Of a stretch of DNA of 64,000 nucleotides, positions 1-8,245 are shown piece by piece. Each line of letters begins with the position of its first letter. Position 1 is the stretch's first letter. Source of the stretch: Magnetococcales bacterium (GTDB lineage Bacteria; Pseudomonadota; Magnetococcia; Magnetococcales; Magnetaquicoccaceae); contig JAANAU010000010.1 of NCBI GenBank assembly GCA_011089965.1, forward strand, positions 36,648-100,647. The letters run 5' to 3'. The notes beneath the pieces are model-generated. The model searched no databases and was not told the DNA's origin. It saw only the letters and a program-made list of their open reading frames with translations. A program made the position numbers and the translations under genes.

Positions 1-440
1 GCGGTTTCCGGGGTGAGTGTGCGGATGGCGCGTCCGGTTGGTCCTTGTCCCCGTTCGCTGGCAGCATCCCAACTGATGTGCAGTTGTTCAAGGTAGCCGT
101 ATTCAAATCCGTATTGGGCTGCTGGCGTGACGGTTTTGTCTGAGTCCTGATTGGCAAAGCCGATCCAGGCCATCTGGTATTCTCCGCTTTTGACGATCAA
201 TTCGCACAGCTGGAGCAGGAATTGTTCTTCTGTCGTGGAGCGGACCAGGGCTTCGTTGCAGCCGGTCAGGGCATTGGCGATGCTGCGGGATTTACGCAAT
301 TCCGCTTCGAGTTGTTTGATCAACCGTTCCTGTTCTGTGTTGTTTTGCTGGCGGATAGACCGTTCATGGGTGGCAGTGGTGACCAGTTCGGTCACCATTT
401 TTTCGATGTTATGAATTTTTTTTGTTATTTTATTGCCCAT
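1..440 (-). CDS. GAF-domain signalling protein, N-terminal part (cut by window edge)
   Basis: Reading the minus strand from the ATG at 440-438 gives an open frame of 146 codons that runs off the left edge. The first 50 or so residues are charged and Gln/Glu-rich (ERLIKQLEAELRKS), a probable coiled coil. From about residue 55 a GAF-type sensor domain begins, with the hallmark stretches AWIGFA, AAQYGFEYGYL and ERGQGPTGRAIRT. GAF domains of this type usually precede PAS, GGDEF/EAL or histidine kinase modules, which would lie outside the window, so the output activity is unknown. The first methionine of the frame was taken as the start. The 236 bases between this gene and engB contain nothing I can name. 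The GAF call rests on motif recognition only. Confidence 0.75.
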   Translation of the reverse strand, partial: MGNKITKKIHNIEKMVTELVTTATHERSIRQQNNTEQERLIKQLEAELRKSRSIANALTGCNEALVRSTTEEQFLLQLCELIVKSGEYQMAWIGFANQDSDKTVTPAAQYGFEYGYLEQLHISWDAASERGQGPTGRAIRTLTPET

Positions 441-676
441 GGATTGCGCTCCAGTTATATGATTTCCGAAAAATCGTTATAGAGCAGATTAATATATCTT
501 TCATTATGCATGCAGATGTCACGAACATGGGGTGCAGTTCTGGTGATGATGCAGAAATAAGCGAATGATTATTTCTGGTTACCAGATGTGAGTTCAGATT
601 AACACGGATGGATTGATAAAGTAAATGACTCTGTTTTGTCATGAAAATATTGACAAGAGTGTGGATGGGGGTGGCA

Positions 677-1303
677 TCAGGGGGTGGTCAGGATTTGGTT
701 GAGTTGTTGCCACAGTTCCGGGATGCCTGTACCGGTGAGGGAGGAGATGGGCATGGGGGGTGAGATGGCGAGGCGGGTGTGTTGTTGGAGGGTTTGGGTC
801 AGGGTGCGGAGGGCTTGGTTTTTGGGGTTGGTATTGAGTTTATCGATTTTGGTAGCGACGGGGAGGAAGCCGATGCCGCGTTGTTCCAGGTAGTGGATCA
901 GTTCCAGGTCGGCTGGGAGCAGGCCGCGGCGCAGGTCGATGAGGAGGATGACGCCGCGCAGGGAGCGGCGGTTGGAGAAGTAGGCTTCGGCCACGCGGTC
1001 CCAGATGAGGCGTTGGTGTTGGCCCACGGCGGCGTAGCCATAGCCTGGGAGGTCCACCAGGCGTGCAAGGGTTCCGAGGGTGAAGAAGTTGATTTCCCGG
1101 GTACGGCCTGGGGTACGGCTGACGCGGGCGAGGTTACGGCGATTGATCAAGCGGTTGAGCAGGGAGGATTTACCCACGTTGGAGCGGCCTGCCAGGGCGA
1201 TTTCCGGGAGGTCATCGGGTGGGAATTGGTTATGGGACACAGCGCCGGTGAGAAAATGGGCGGGTTGTGTGGAGAGGTATGGCACAGGTATGTTCATTAT
1301 CAT
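677..1303 (-). CDS. engB: Ribosome biogenesis GTP-binding protein EngB (YihA/YsxC)
   Basis: This is a TRAFAC-class GTPase that assists assembly of the large ribosomal subunit. The G1 P-loop GRSNVGKSS is at about residues 39-47. G3 DLPGYG, G4 TKID and a G5-like SSLTG follow in order, and the 208-residue length is normal for the family. The frame is open to 1366, but the extra N-terminal residues (MNPPDPLFFF) are translated from the neighbouring repeat element and are not conserved protein. I therefore place the start at the ATG at 1303; a second ATG at 1297 is equally possible. Neither has a strong ribosome binding site. The gene is divergent from dusB, and the shared upstream region is almost entirely a repeat element. 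Confidence 0.93.
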   Translation of the reverse strand: MIMNIPVPYLSTQPAHFLTGAVSHNQFPPDDLPEIALAGRSNVGKSSLLNRLINRRNLARVSRTPGRTREINFFTLGTLARLVDLPGYGYAAVGQHQRLIWDRVAEAYFSNRRSLRGVILLIDLRRGLLPADLELIHYLEQRGIGFLPVATKIDKLNTNPKNQALRTLTQTLQQHTRLAISPPMPISSLTGTGIPELWQQLNQILTTP

Positions 1304-1333
1304 ATCATGCTGTGGCAGTGAGATGGAGACAGT

Positions 1334-1516
1334 ATTGAAAAAAAAGAGGGGGTCTGGGGGATTCATCCCCCAGGGTTTTAATGTTTTAATGTTTAAAAAT
1401 AAAAAAATTTAAATATTATTTTTTTTAAAAAATTTAAAAGATTTAAAAGATTTAAAGTCCCAGGGGCGTTGCCCCTGGACCCCACCAGGGGCCAATGGCC
1501 CCTGGACCCCGATAAC
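1334..1516 (+). repeat. MITE-like palindromic element, copy R1 (plus orientation)
   Basis: This is the first of nine related elements. It reads ATTGAAAAAAAAGAGGGGG, the palindrome CTGGGGGATTCATCCCCCAG, an AT-rich core of about 80 bp, then a pair of CCAGGGG...CCCCTGG hairpins. It fills the divergent gap between engB and dusB. Its right end (AGTTATCGGGGTCC on the reverse strand) is shared only with copy R8, so these two form a sub-type. The terminal inverted repeats seen in R4 are not recognisable here. Confidence 0.85.
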
Positions 1517-1537
1517 TGAAACCACGCTGGATCATCC

Positions 1538-2533
1538 ATGCACAAACCGGATCCCATTGCCCGATTGTTTCGTGACAAAAGTCGCCCCCCTCTGATTCTG
1601 GCCCCCATGGCCGGAGTGACCGATGCTCCGTTCCGCAGTCTGGCCAGCCGGTTCGGAGCCGATTGGACAGTATCCGAAATGGTGGCCTCACAAGCAATGA
1701 TCCGCAAGGTGGAACGATGCTTTAAAATTTCCCAGGCTGCTCTTGGAGACTCCCCTCTGGTGGTGCAGATCGCTGGATCTGACCCGGAAATCATGGCCAA
1801 GGCCGCCCAGATGCAGGTGGAGTTGGGTGCTGAGGTGATCGATATCAATATGGGTTGCCCGGTCAAAAAGATCGTCGGCACCGGAGCCGGAGCCGCTCTG
1901 TTGCGGGATGAACGCCTGGCAGGCCAGATCATGGAGAAAGTGGCCACCGCCGTGTCTGTCCCGGTGACCGTGAAAATCCGCCTCGGCTGGGATGACCAAA
2001 ACCGCAATGGTCAAAACATGACCCGAATCGCCGCACTCTCCGGTATGCGCGCCATCACCGTGCATGGCCGAACACGGGCACAAATGTACTCTGGACAGGC
2101 CGACTGGCAGGCCATTGCCGAGATCAAGAACATCAGCACCATTCCGGTGATCGGCAATGGGGATGTCACCACCCCGGAACAGGCACTGCACTGCTGGCGC
2201 ATGAGCGGCGTGGATGGACTGATGATCGGTCGCGCCGCCATGGGACGCCCCTGGATCTTTCGGGAGATCGCCGGCTACCTGGAACATGGACACCCTCCCC
2301 AATCTTTGACATGGGATGAACGGGCAACCGTGATTGTGAACCATTTTCATGCGATGATGGCACATCATGGCCCGCATCGTGGCCATTTGCTGGCGCGCAA
2401 ACACCTGGGGTGGTTCACGCGCGGTTTTCCGAACGGAGCTGCCTTGCGGGACCGGATCAATCACACCGCTCATGCCGAGGAGGTTTTGGAGTTGCTGCAA
2501 CGTTTTTTTGATCAACAAACCGAGGCTGCATGA
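1538..2533 (+). CDS. dusB: tRNA-dihydrouridine synthase DusB (NifR3 family)
   Basis: This FMN-dependent enzyme reduces specific uridines in the D-loop of tRNAs. The TIM-barrel start LILAPMAGVTDAPFR, the strand VVQIAGSDP and the active-site segment INMGCPVKKIVGTGAGAAL (catalytic Cys about residue 107) are all present, as are KIRLGW, ITVHGRTRAQMY and IPVIGNGDV. The 331-residue length is standard for DusB. The gene overlaps ntrB by 4 bp (ATGA), reproducing the nifR3-ntrB-ntrC arrangement known from Alphaproteobacteria. The start follows directly after repeat R1, so the promoter must lie inside or at the edge of that element. The specific DusB assignment rests on the gene order and overall motif pattern. 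Confidence 0.95.
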   Translation: MHKPDPIARLFRDKSRPPLILAPMAGVTDAPFRSLASRFGADWTVSEMVASQAMIRKVERCFKISQAALGDSPLVVQIAGSDPEIMAKAAQMQVELGAEVIDINMGCPVKKIVGTGAGAALLRDERLAGQIMEKVATAVSVPVTVKIRLGWDDQNRNGQNMTRIAALSGMRAITVHGRTRAQMYSGQADWQAIAEIKNISTIPVIGNGDVTTPEQALHCWRMSGVDGLMIGRAAMGRPWIFREIAGYLEHGHPPQSLTWDERATVIVNHFHAMMAHHGPHRGHLLARKHLGWFTRGFPNGAALRDRINHTAHAEEVLELLQRFFDQQTEAA

Positions 2534-3597
2534 ACGGTGAGACGATTTTTGCACCGTCTGTCCTGTGGGATCACCTGACGCTGGGGGTTTTGGGGGTGGA
2601 TGCCCGGGGGGAGGTGCGGGCGGTCAACGACGCAGCCGAACGCCTGCTGGGCAAACCCCGTGGCCGATTGATCGGTATGGATCTGGCCAGCCTGTTGCCA
2701 GGCCATCCTGTGGCCATGGAACTGTTGAACCGGGCGCAAAGCCTGCATATGCCATGTCGGATCCGTGGGGCACAACTGACTCCGGCCCCGGATCGTCTGG
2801 TGTCCGTGGCCTTGACTGCTGTCCCGCTGCTCTCTGCGGAAGGGGAGTGGCTGGGTGCCTTGCTGCAAATGGAAGAACTGGGCAACTCCGAACGGATCGA
2901 AGAGGGACAACGGATCTACGACGCCCTGGATTCACTGGGTGATCTGGCCATGACCGTGGCCCACGAGATCAAAAATCCCCTGGCCGGGATACGCGGGGCA
3001 GCCCAGCTTCTGGAAGGAGGAGCCAATAACGCGGATCAGGCATGCGTGACGTTGATTCGTACCGAGGTGGATCGGGTCAGCCGACTGCTGGATGATCTGC
3101 TGGGACTGGCGGAAAAAGAGCTGGTGCGGGAACGGGACTGGAATATTCACGAAATCCTCGATCACGTGACCCGGCTGTGTCTGTCCAGCGGCGAACAGCC
3201 GGTGCCAAAACACGATTATGATCCATCCCTGCCCTTGGTGCGCGGGGACCGGGATCAACTGGTGCAGCTTTTTTTGAATCTGGTGAAAAATGCCATGCAG
3301 GCGGCAGGCCGCAGTGGTCAGGTGCGGCTGGTCACCCGTTTTTCCCAACGCACCCGTTTGGAACAGGGACGCAGACGCCGCCATGTGGAGGTGGCGGTGT
3401 GCGACAACGGACCCGGCGTGCCGGAAGAGCTGCGCCAGCGCATCTTTCTGCCCTTGGTCTCCACCAAGGCCAATGGCACGGGACTGGGACTGTCGATCTG
3501 CCAGAAGATCGTCCAGGCCCACAATGGCCAACTGGAGATGGAGAGCATCCCAGGCCAGACCGTGTTCCGGGTCTTGCTGCCGGTGGCCCAATCATGA
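2530..3597 (+). CDS. ntrB: Nitrogen regulation sensor histidine kinase NtrB (GlnL)
   Basis: This cytoplasmic two-component kinase/phosphatase acts on NtrC in response to PII. There is no membrane segment. An N-terminal PAS-like domain (residues about 10-115) is followed by the HisKA H-box VAHEIKNPLAGIRGAAQ, with phospho-acceptor His145. The ATPase domain follows, with N-box LFLNLVKNAMQAA, G1 CDNGPGVPEEL and G2 NGTGLGLSICQKI. The length of 355 residues matches the family. The start ATG overlaps the dusB stop, and the stop overlaps the ntrC start (ATGA at 3594-3597), so all three genes are probably translationally coupled. All catalytic boxes are intact. Confidence 0.95.
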   Translation: MNGETIFAPSVLWDHLTLGVLGVDARGEVRAVNDAAERLLGKPRGRLIGMDLASLLPGHPVAMELLNRAQSLHMPCRIRGAQLTPAPDRLVSVALTAVPLLSAEGEWLGALLQMEELGNSERIEEGQRIYDALDSLGDLAMTVAHEIKNPLAGIRGAAQLLEGGANNADQACVTLIRTEVDRVSRLLDDLLGLAEKELVRERDWNIHEILDHVTRLCLSSGEQPVPKHDYDPSLPLVRGDRDQLVQLFLNLVKNAMQAAGRSGQVRLVTRFSQRTRLEQGRRRRHVEVAVCDNGPGVPEELRQRIFLPLVSTKANGTGLGLSICQKIVQAHNGQLEMESIPGQTVFRVLLPVAQS

Positions 3598-5090
3598 CCA
3601 CGCCCCGAACCATCCTGGTGGCCGATGATGATCGGGCCATTCGTTTTGTTCTGGAACAGGCCTTGACCCGTGCCGGTTTTCTGGTGCGCAGCTTTGACAG
3701 CGGGCGGGCACTGCTCGAACACGCGGCCAGTGGAACCGGGGATGTGGTGATCACGGATATCATGATGCCGGGGGGATCCGGACTGGACGTGATGAAAACC
3801 CTCAAGGCCAGCCGTCCCTGGCTGCCGGTGATCGTGATCACGGCCCAAAGCACCCTGCGCCACGCGGTCCAGGCGTTTGAGGGCGGGGCCTTTGAATATC
3901 TGGCCAAACCCTTTGATATCCATCAGGTGGTGGAGCTGGTGAAACGGGCGCTGGAGCAGACCCAACGGGTCGTACACCGTGATCCGGCCCAGGAGATGGA
4001 TCGGTTTGGCGGGGTGATCGGTGCTTCGCGCGCCATGCAGGAGCTGTTCCGCACCATCGGCAGACTGGCCAACTCGGAGATGACGGTGCTGATCCATGGG
4101 GAGTCCGGAACCGGCAAAGAGCTGATCGCCCGTGCTGTGCATGCCCACAGCCCGCGCCGCCATGGCCCGTTCGTGGCTGTGAACATGGCTGCCATTCCCG
4201 CCAATCTGATCGAAAGCGAACTGTTCGGTCATGAGAAAGGGGCCTTTACCGGGGCCATTGCCCGCCATATCGGTCATTTCGAGCGGGCACGTGGCGGGGC
4301 GTTGCTGCTGGATGAGATCGGAGACATGCCGCTGGAGGCCCAAACCCGGCTGTTGCGGGTGTTGCAAAACGGTTCGTTCACCCGCGTGGGGGGGACCGAA
4401 ACCGTGCAGGCCGATGTACGCATTCTGGCTGCCACCCACCAGAACCTGGCCGCTGCCATTGCCGCCGGACGGTTCCGCGAAGATTTGTATCACCGTCTGA
4501 ACGTGACCCCTCTCCATGTTCCGGCCTTGCGGGCGCGCAAGGAAGACATCCCGGTGCTGGCCGAATTCTTCCTGGCGCGGGCAGCCCGGCAAATGAACGT
4601 TCCACCCAAACGGTTCACACCCGAAAGCATGGAACAGCTCCTGGCCTACTCCTGGCCGGGCAACATACGCGAGCTGGAAAACCTCATCTGGCGGCAGATG
4701 GCCTTGACGCCGGGTGCTTTGATCCATCCGGAGTATCTGCACCTGCCTTTGGCCAACGGCCAGACGAGCCAGTCAACCCCGGCATCTGTTTCTTCCTCCT
4801 CGCCCATGGTGACGGTTCCCTCCCTGGGCATGGCCGTGGAACAGACGATCACCAGTCATCTGGAGAGCCTGAATGGAGCGGAACCTGATAACCTTTATGA
4901 TGTCATCATTGGACAGGTGGAACAGATCCTGGTGCGCCGGGTGTTGAGAGATACACGCGGCAATCAGGTCCGGGCAGCACGCCTGCTCGGCATCAATCGC
5001 AACACCTTGCGCAAAAAAATGCAGGAGAGCGTACCCGAAAACCGTGAAATGGCAGATCGAAACCTTGACACGGGACACGAGGCTTTCTAG
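3594..5090 (+). CDS. ntrC: Nitrogen regulation response regulator NtrC (GlnG)
   Basis: This sigma-54 enhancer-binding activator is phosphorylated by NtrB. The receiver domain spans about 1-120, with the acidic cluster DDD at 11-13 and phospho-acceptor Asp55 (ITDIMMPG). The AAA+ domain has Walker A GESGTGKE at 169-176, the sigma-54 contact loop GAFTGA at 216-221 and Walker B LLLDEIGD. A Fis-type helix-turn-helix (RAARLLGINRNTLRKKM) lies near the C-terminus. The frame is open further upstream, but the ATG at 3594 overlaps the ntrB stop and begins exactly at the receiver strand, giving 498 residues. All functional residues look intact. No glnA or amt target lies nearby. Confidence 0.95.
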   Translation: MTTPRTILVADDDRAIRFVLEQALTRAGFLVRSFDSGRALLEHAASGTGDVVITDIMMPGGSGLDVMKTLKASRPWLPVIVITAQSTLRHAVQAFEGGAFEYLAKPFDIHQVVELVKRALEQTQRVVHRDPAQEMDRFGGVIGASRAMQELFRTIGRLANSEMTVLIHGESGTGKELIARAVHAHSPRRHGPFVAVNMAAIPANLIESELFGHEKGAFTGAIARHIGHFERARGGALLLDEIGDMPLEAQTRLLRVLQNGSFTRVGGTETVQADVRILAATHQNLAAAIAAGRFREDLYHRLNVTPLHVPALRARKEDIPVLAEFFLARAARQMNVPPKRFTPESMEQLLAYSWPGNIRELENLIWRQMALTPGALIHPEYLHLPLANGQTSQSTPASVSSSSPMVTVPSLGMAVEQTITSHLESLNGAEPDNLYDVIIGQVEQILVRRVLRDTRGNQVRAARLLGINRNTLRKKMQESVPENREMADRNLDTGHEAF

Positions 5091-5117
5091 GATGTGCGGC
5101 AGTGCGGAACGAGAGGC

Positions 5118-5429
5118 ATGAACAGATCCTCACCAGAACCAGAGACCAGACCAGACACGCCCACAGCGACCAGACCTCCCCATGGCCTGAGCATGGCCAT
5201 GCGCATGAGTACGGAGCTGGTTTCAGCCGTGTTTGTTGGCGGAGGGATTGGATATCTGTTGGATTATTGGCTGGACACGCAACCATGGCTGACCCTGATC
5301 TTTTTTATTTTCGGGTTGGCAGCCGGGTTTCGCGACATGTATCGTTTTGCCATGCAACATACCCCGGGTCGGGACCGGGCGGCACCAGGCAACACCTCTG
5401 CCGATCACCCCGAAGAGCCACCACGCTGA
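5118..5429 (+). CDS. atpI: ATP synthase protein I (AtpI)
   Basis: This is a small membrane protein proposed to help assemble the c-ring of the F0 sector. It is about 103 residues long with two hydrophobic helices, ELVSAVFVGGGIGYLLDYWL and WLTLIFFIFGLAAGFRDMYR. The polar GxxGYxxDxW and GxxAGFRD patterns are typical of the family. The N-terminus is Pro/Thr-rich and cytoplasmic. A GTG at 5094 would also be in frame; the ATG at 5118, preceded by GGAACGAGAGG, is preferred. It sits 27 bp after ntrC and 33 bp before atpB, the usual first position of an F0 operon. Confidence 0.85.
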   Translation: MNRSSPEPETRPDTPTATRPPHGLSMAMRMSTELVSAVFVGGGIGYLLDYWLDTQPWLTLIFFIFGLAAGFRDMYRFAMQHTPGRDRAAPGNTSADHPEEPPR

Positions 5430-5462
5430 ATCTTAGCTGCACAGTAAAGGCCGGAGACGCCC

Positions 5463-6254
5463 ATGGATTTTGCTCTTATTGCCGCTGCGCATGCCCAAAC
5501 CGCACAACAGGCGGCCAACGCAGCTCCGAAAATGGATCCTTTGCACCATTTTCAGGTGGTCAATTACATCAACATTGCACCACTCGGCTTTGACATCTCC
5601 ATCTCCAACTCGGTGTTGTGGATGTGGATCGTGGTGGCCGTGGTTTTCGGACTGTTCCGTTACGCCCTGCGCAACCCTTCCCTGGTGCCGGGACGCATGC
5701 AAAGCGTGGCCGAGGCCGGTTATCTGTTTGTTGATAACATGATCAACGAGATCATCGGTCACGAAGGGAAAAAATTCTTTCCCATCGTCTTTACGCTTTT
5801 TTTCTTTGTGTTGTTTTGCAACTGGACCGGTTTGATCCCGGGATCATTCACCGTCACCTCGCAACTGATCGTGACCGGAACCCTGGCCCTGGCGATTTTC
5901 GTGTTTTGCATTTTTCTTGGTGCTTATCACCATGGTTGGAAATTTCTCGGTTTTTTTGTGCCTCACGGATTGCCGCCTGCACTGCTTCCTTTGATGGTCC
6001 CGATTGAAATCATTTCGTTTCTGGCCCGTCCGGTTTCACTGTCCGTCCGTTTGTTTGCCAACATGACTGCTGGTCATACGGTGTTGGGCGTGCTTTTCTT
6101 TTTCACGGCCACCATGGCCTGGTTTGGTGCCTGGTTGCCGTTCGGATTTACGGTGGTCTTTACCGGAATGGAGATTTTCATCGGCTTTATCCAGGCCTAT
6201 ATCTTCACCATTCTGACGTGTGTCTACATCAACGATTCGCTGCACATGCATTGA
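5463..6254 (+). CDS. atpB: F0F1 ATP synthase subunit a (AtpB)
   Basis: This is the integral membrane stator subunit carrying the proton half-channels. The essential arginine lies in SLSVRLFANMTAGH (Arg196), next to the c-ring interface. The protein has about six hydrophobic segments and the family C-terminus FIQAYIFTILTCVYI. The 263-residue length is normal. The N-terminus resembles an export-type leader (ALIAAAHAQ). A GGAGA ribosome binding site precedes the ATG. It is followed by atpE after 71 bp. Confidence 0.96.
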   Translation: MDFALIAAAHAQTAQQAANAAPKMDPLHHFQVVNYINIAPLGFDISISNSVLWMWIVVAVVFGLFRYALRNPSLVPGRMQSVAEAGYLFVDNMINEIIGHEGKKFFPIVFTLFFFVLFCNWTGLIPGSFTVTSQLIVTGTLALAIFVFCIFLGAYHHGWKFLGFFVPHGLPPALLPLMVPIEIISFLARPVSLSVRLFANMTAGHTVLGVLFFFTATMAWFGAWLPFGFTVVFTGMEIFIGFIQAYIFTILTCVYINDSLHMH

Positions 6255-6325
6255 ATTGCGAATGTGATGTTCTTTTTGTCCCTGGGACTTGGTGATTTTC
6301 GTTTGCATGAGGAGAGATAAAAAAT

Positions 6326-6553
6326 ATGGAAAGCCTTCCCGCCTCTTTCATCGGAATGGGTTTGGCCGCCACGGGGTTGGGTGGCGCGGGCATTGGACTG
6401 GGTTACATGTTTGGCAAGGCCATTGAAGCCTTTGCCCGGCAGCCGAGTGCCGAGGGGCAGTTGGCCAAGTATGTTTGGATCGGAGCTGCCTTTGTGGAAG
6501 CCATTGCCTTGTATGGCCTGGTGCTCGCCTTCATCATCATGGGTAAGGGCTGA
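6326..6553 (+). CDS. atpE: F0F1 ATP synthase subunit c (AtpE)
   Basis: This 75-residue proteolipid forms the rotor ring. Two hydrophobic helices flank the polar loop FARQPSAEGQ. Helix 1 is rich in GxGxG packing motifs, and helix 2 carries the proton-binding carboxylate Glu58 (AAFVEAIALYG). The residue after the glutamate is Ala, without the Ser/Thr typical of sodium-binding rings, so a proton-type ring is inferred. A strong GAGGAGAG ribosome binding site precedes the ATG, as expected for a subunit made in high copy number. The stop overlaps the atpF start. Confidence 0.97.
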   Translation: MESLPASFIGMGLAATGLGGAGIGLGYMFGKAIEAFARQPSAEGQLAKYVWIGAAFVEAIALYGLVLAFIIMGKG

Positions 6554-7113
6554 TGATTGCCTCCGCGCATGCCTCGGCGGGGGGCGCCGCCGCGTCGTCG
6601 GGCTTGCCGCAATTTGAGCCCAGTGTCTTCGGCTCCCAGATCTTCTGGACCGTTGTTTCGTTTTTCCTGTTGATGATGCTGCTCAAAAAATATGTTCTGC
6701 CTGCCATCATCAACATTCTTGACAGCCGTGCCAGCCGCATTTCCGATGACTTGCAAAAGGCCGAGCAGGCCCGCAAGGAAGGGGAGCGTTTGCTGACCAA
6801 TTATCAGGGGCAACTGGTGGCTGCACGTCAGGTGGCTGCCCAGACTCTGGAAGAGGCCCGGCAAGAGTCGGCGCGTCAGCGTGATCAGGCTTTGGAGGAA
6901 CTCAACAAAGAGTTGGCCAAAAAGAAGAATGCGGCTCTCATTGAGATCGAACAGGCCAAACAGAAAGCCATGGAAGAGGTGCGTGGCGCTGCCGTGGAGC
7001 TTTCCATGCTGGTTGCTGAAAAGTTGATTGTCCAATCCATCGGACAGGACAATGCCCGTCGCATGGTGGATGAGGCCGTCAAGCAGCTTGGGGAGTCTCC
7101 CCGGCTGCACTGA
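6553..7113 (+). CDS. atpF: F0F1 ATP synthase subunit b or b' (AtpF)
   Basis: This is the peripheral stalk subunit that holds F1 to F0. One N-terminal membrane helix (FWTVVSFFLLMMLLKKYVLPAI) is followed by a long charged alpha-helix to the C-terminus, the standard b-subunit plan in 186 residues. The residues before the helix (PQFEPSVFGSQIFW) resemble the b' subunit of Alphaproteobacteria. Only one b-type gene is present here, and no atpHAGDC follows, so F1 and possibly a second b subunit must be encoded elsewhere. The start overlaps the atpE stop (TGATG). Confidence 0.92.
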   Translation: MIASAHASAGGAAASSGLPQFEPSVFGSQIFWTVVSFFLLMMLLKKYVLPAIINILDSRASRISDDLQKAEQARKEGERLLTNYQGQLVAARQVAAQTLEEARQESARQRDQALEELNKELAKKKNAALIEIEQAKQKAMEEVRGAAVELSMLVAEKLIVQSIGQDNARRMVDEAVKQLGESPRLH

Positions 7114-7127
7114 GAGCTTTTACCCAG

Positions 7128-7174
7128 CGGGAGGTTACGATCTGCCCGTCCTTTGGGCGGCCAGTCGTCTCCCG
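7128..7174 (+). other. Nested inverted repeat between atpF and mlaE
   Basis: CGGGAG (7128-7133) pairs with CTCCCG (7169-7174) and encloses a smaller GCCC...GGGC hairpin (7144-7158). It occupies the 62-bp gap between the ATP synthase genes and the mla genes. It lacks a T-run, so it is not a standard intrinsic terminator; a processing or attenuation site is possible. Confidence 0.35.
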
Positions 7175-7175
7175 T

Positions 7176-7961
7176 ATGGGGAAAGAACATAAGCGCGCGC
7201 GTATGAATCGATTCCCCCATCAGGGTGCCTCACACTATTTATATCTGGTTGGCAATACGCTGCTTTCCGTGTTGACCTGGACTGCCTGGTCAGCAGGTCG
7301 GCGTCATTATCTGGTGACGCACACCACCCAACAAGTTTATTTCACGGCCCTTCAGAGTTTCAAGCTGGCTTTTTTCATTGGCTTGGCTTTGGGTCTTTTG
7401 GTTGTTCTGCCTTTCTCCTCCCTCGGTTTCACCGATTTGCACATGCTGACCATGCTGATGCAAAAGGTTCTTTTTCATCAATTGGTGCCTTTTATAACGG
7501 CGATTGTGGTGATCGGACGTTCGGGCACTTCGATCACCGCAGAAATCGCCAGCATGCAGAGCCAGCAGGCCATTGAAGGGTTGTTGATCGTGGGTGTGGA
7601 TCCGCATCAACTTCTGGTTTTGCCACGGGTTTTGGGTGTGACCATCTCCATGTTGCTTTTGGCGGTTTGGATGATGGCGGGTGCCATTTTCGGTTCCGGA
7701 GTGTTGGTTGTTCTGGTGGATGGGGTTTCGCTTTCACAGGTATGGCGGGCCAGTGCTGCCCCCATCACGGTGGTTGAGTTGTTCATGGCCGCTTTGATGA
7801 TGGTGTGGTTTGGGATTTCCATTGCCACCATACATTGTTATTACGGTTTTTTGTCACGCAATGCGGTGGAGACTTCACGCAATTTGCCTCGTGCGTTTGT
7901 GCGTTCGTTTCTCACCTGTTTGCTGGTGATTGTACTTTTTTCCTGGGTGCGGTATGGATAA
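7176..7961 (+). CDS. mlaE: MlaE-family ABC transporter permease
   Basis: This is an inner-membrane permease of MCE-type systems that move phospholipids between inner and outer membranes. It has 261 residues and about five hydrophobic segments. Family signatures are GRSGTSITAEIASM, the conserved cytoplasmic loop between helices, and GVDPHQLLVLPRVLGV, which corresponds to the usual LxxPR segment. The start at 7176 is the first ATG; the ATG at 7203 is an alternative, and neither has a clear ribosome binding site. A repeat element (R2) separates it from its ATPase partner, which is unusual because mla genes normally overlap or nearly touch. Confidence 0.88.
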   Translation: MGKEHKRARMNRFPHQGASHYLYLVGNTLLSVLTWTAWSAGRRHYLVTHTTQQVYFTALQSFKLAFFIGLALGLLVVLPFSSLGFTDLHMLTMLMQKVLFHQLVPFITAIVVIGRSGTSITAEIASMQSQQAIEGLLIVGVDPHQLLVLPRVLGVTISMLLLAVWMMAGAIFGSGVLVVLVDGVSLSQVWRASAAPITVVELFMAALMMVWFGISIATIHCYYGFLSRNAVETSRNLPRAFVRSFLTCLLVIVLFSWVRYG

Positions 7962-8010
7962 GCCGTTCCAGATACGTATTGATTGTCAACCAAGGAGTAA
8001 TAATACTCCA

Positions 8011-8245
8011 TGATCAGGGGTCCAGGGGGGTTACCCCCCTGGTGGGGTCCAGGGGTGAAACCCCTGGGACTTTAATCTTTTAAATCTTTTAAATCTTTTA
8101 AATCTTTTAAACGAAAAAATTTAATAATTATTTTTTTTAAAAACATTAAAACATTAAAATCCTGGGGGATGAATCCCCCAGACCCCCTCTTTTTTTTCAA
8201 TACTTGGATACCTGTGAATGGCTCAGGCATCACCAAAAAGCCTCT
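8011..8245 (-). repeat. MITE-like palindromic element, copy R2 (reverse orientation), extending into mlaF
   Basis: The element contains the two CCAGGGG-type hairpins, the AT-rich core and the CTGGGGGAT palindrome followed by CCCTCTTTTTTTT. Its right end still matches the terminal inverted repeat of R4: GGCTCAGGCATCACC then AAAAAGCCTC, ending at about 8244. That end includes the mlaF start codon at 8218 and its first nine codons. The other terminal repeat is not recognisable. Read in the plus direction, both hairpins are followed by T-rich runs, so it could act as a terminator for mlaE. Confidence 0.85.

Noticed and set aside
1304..1366. N-terminal extension of EngB beginning MNPPDPLFFF
   Set aside because: The same peptide can be read from several repeat copies; it is translated repeat sequence, not conserved EngB.
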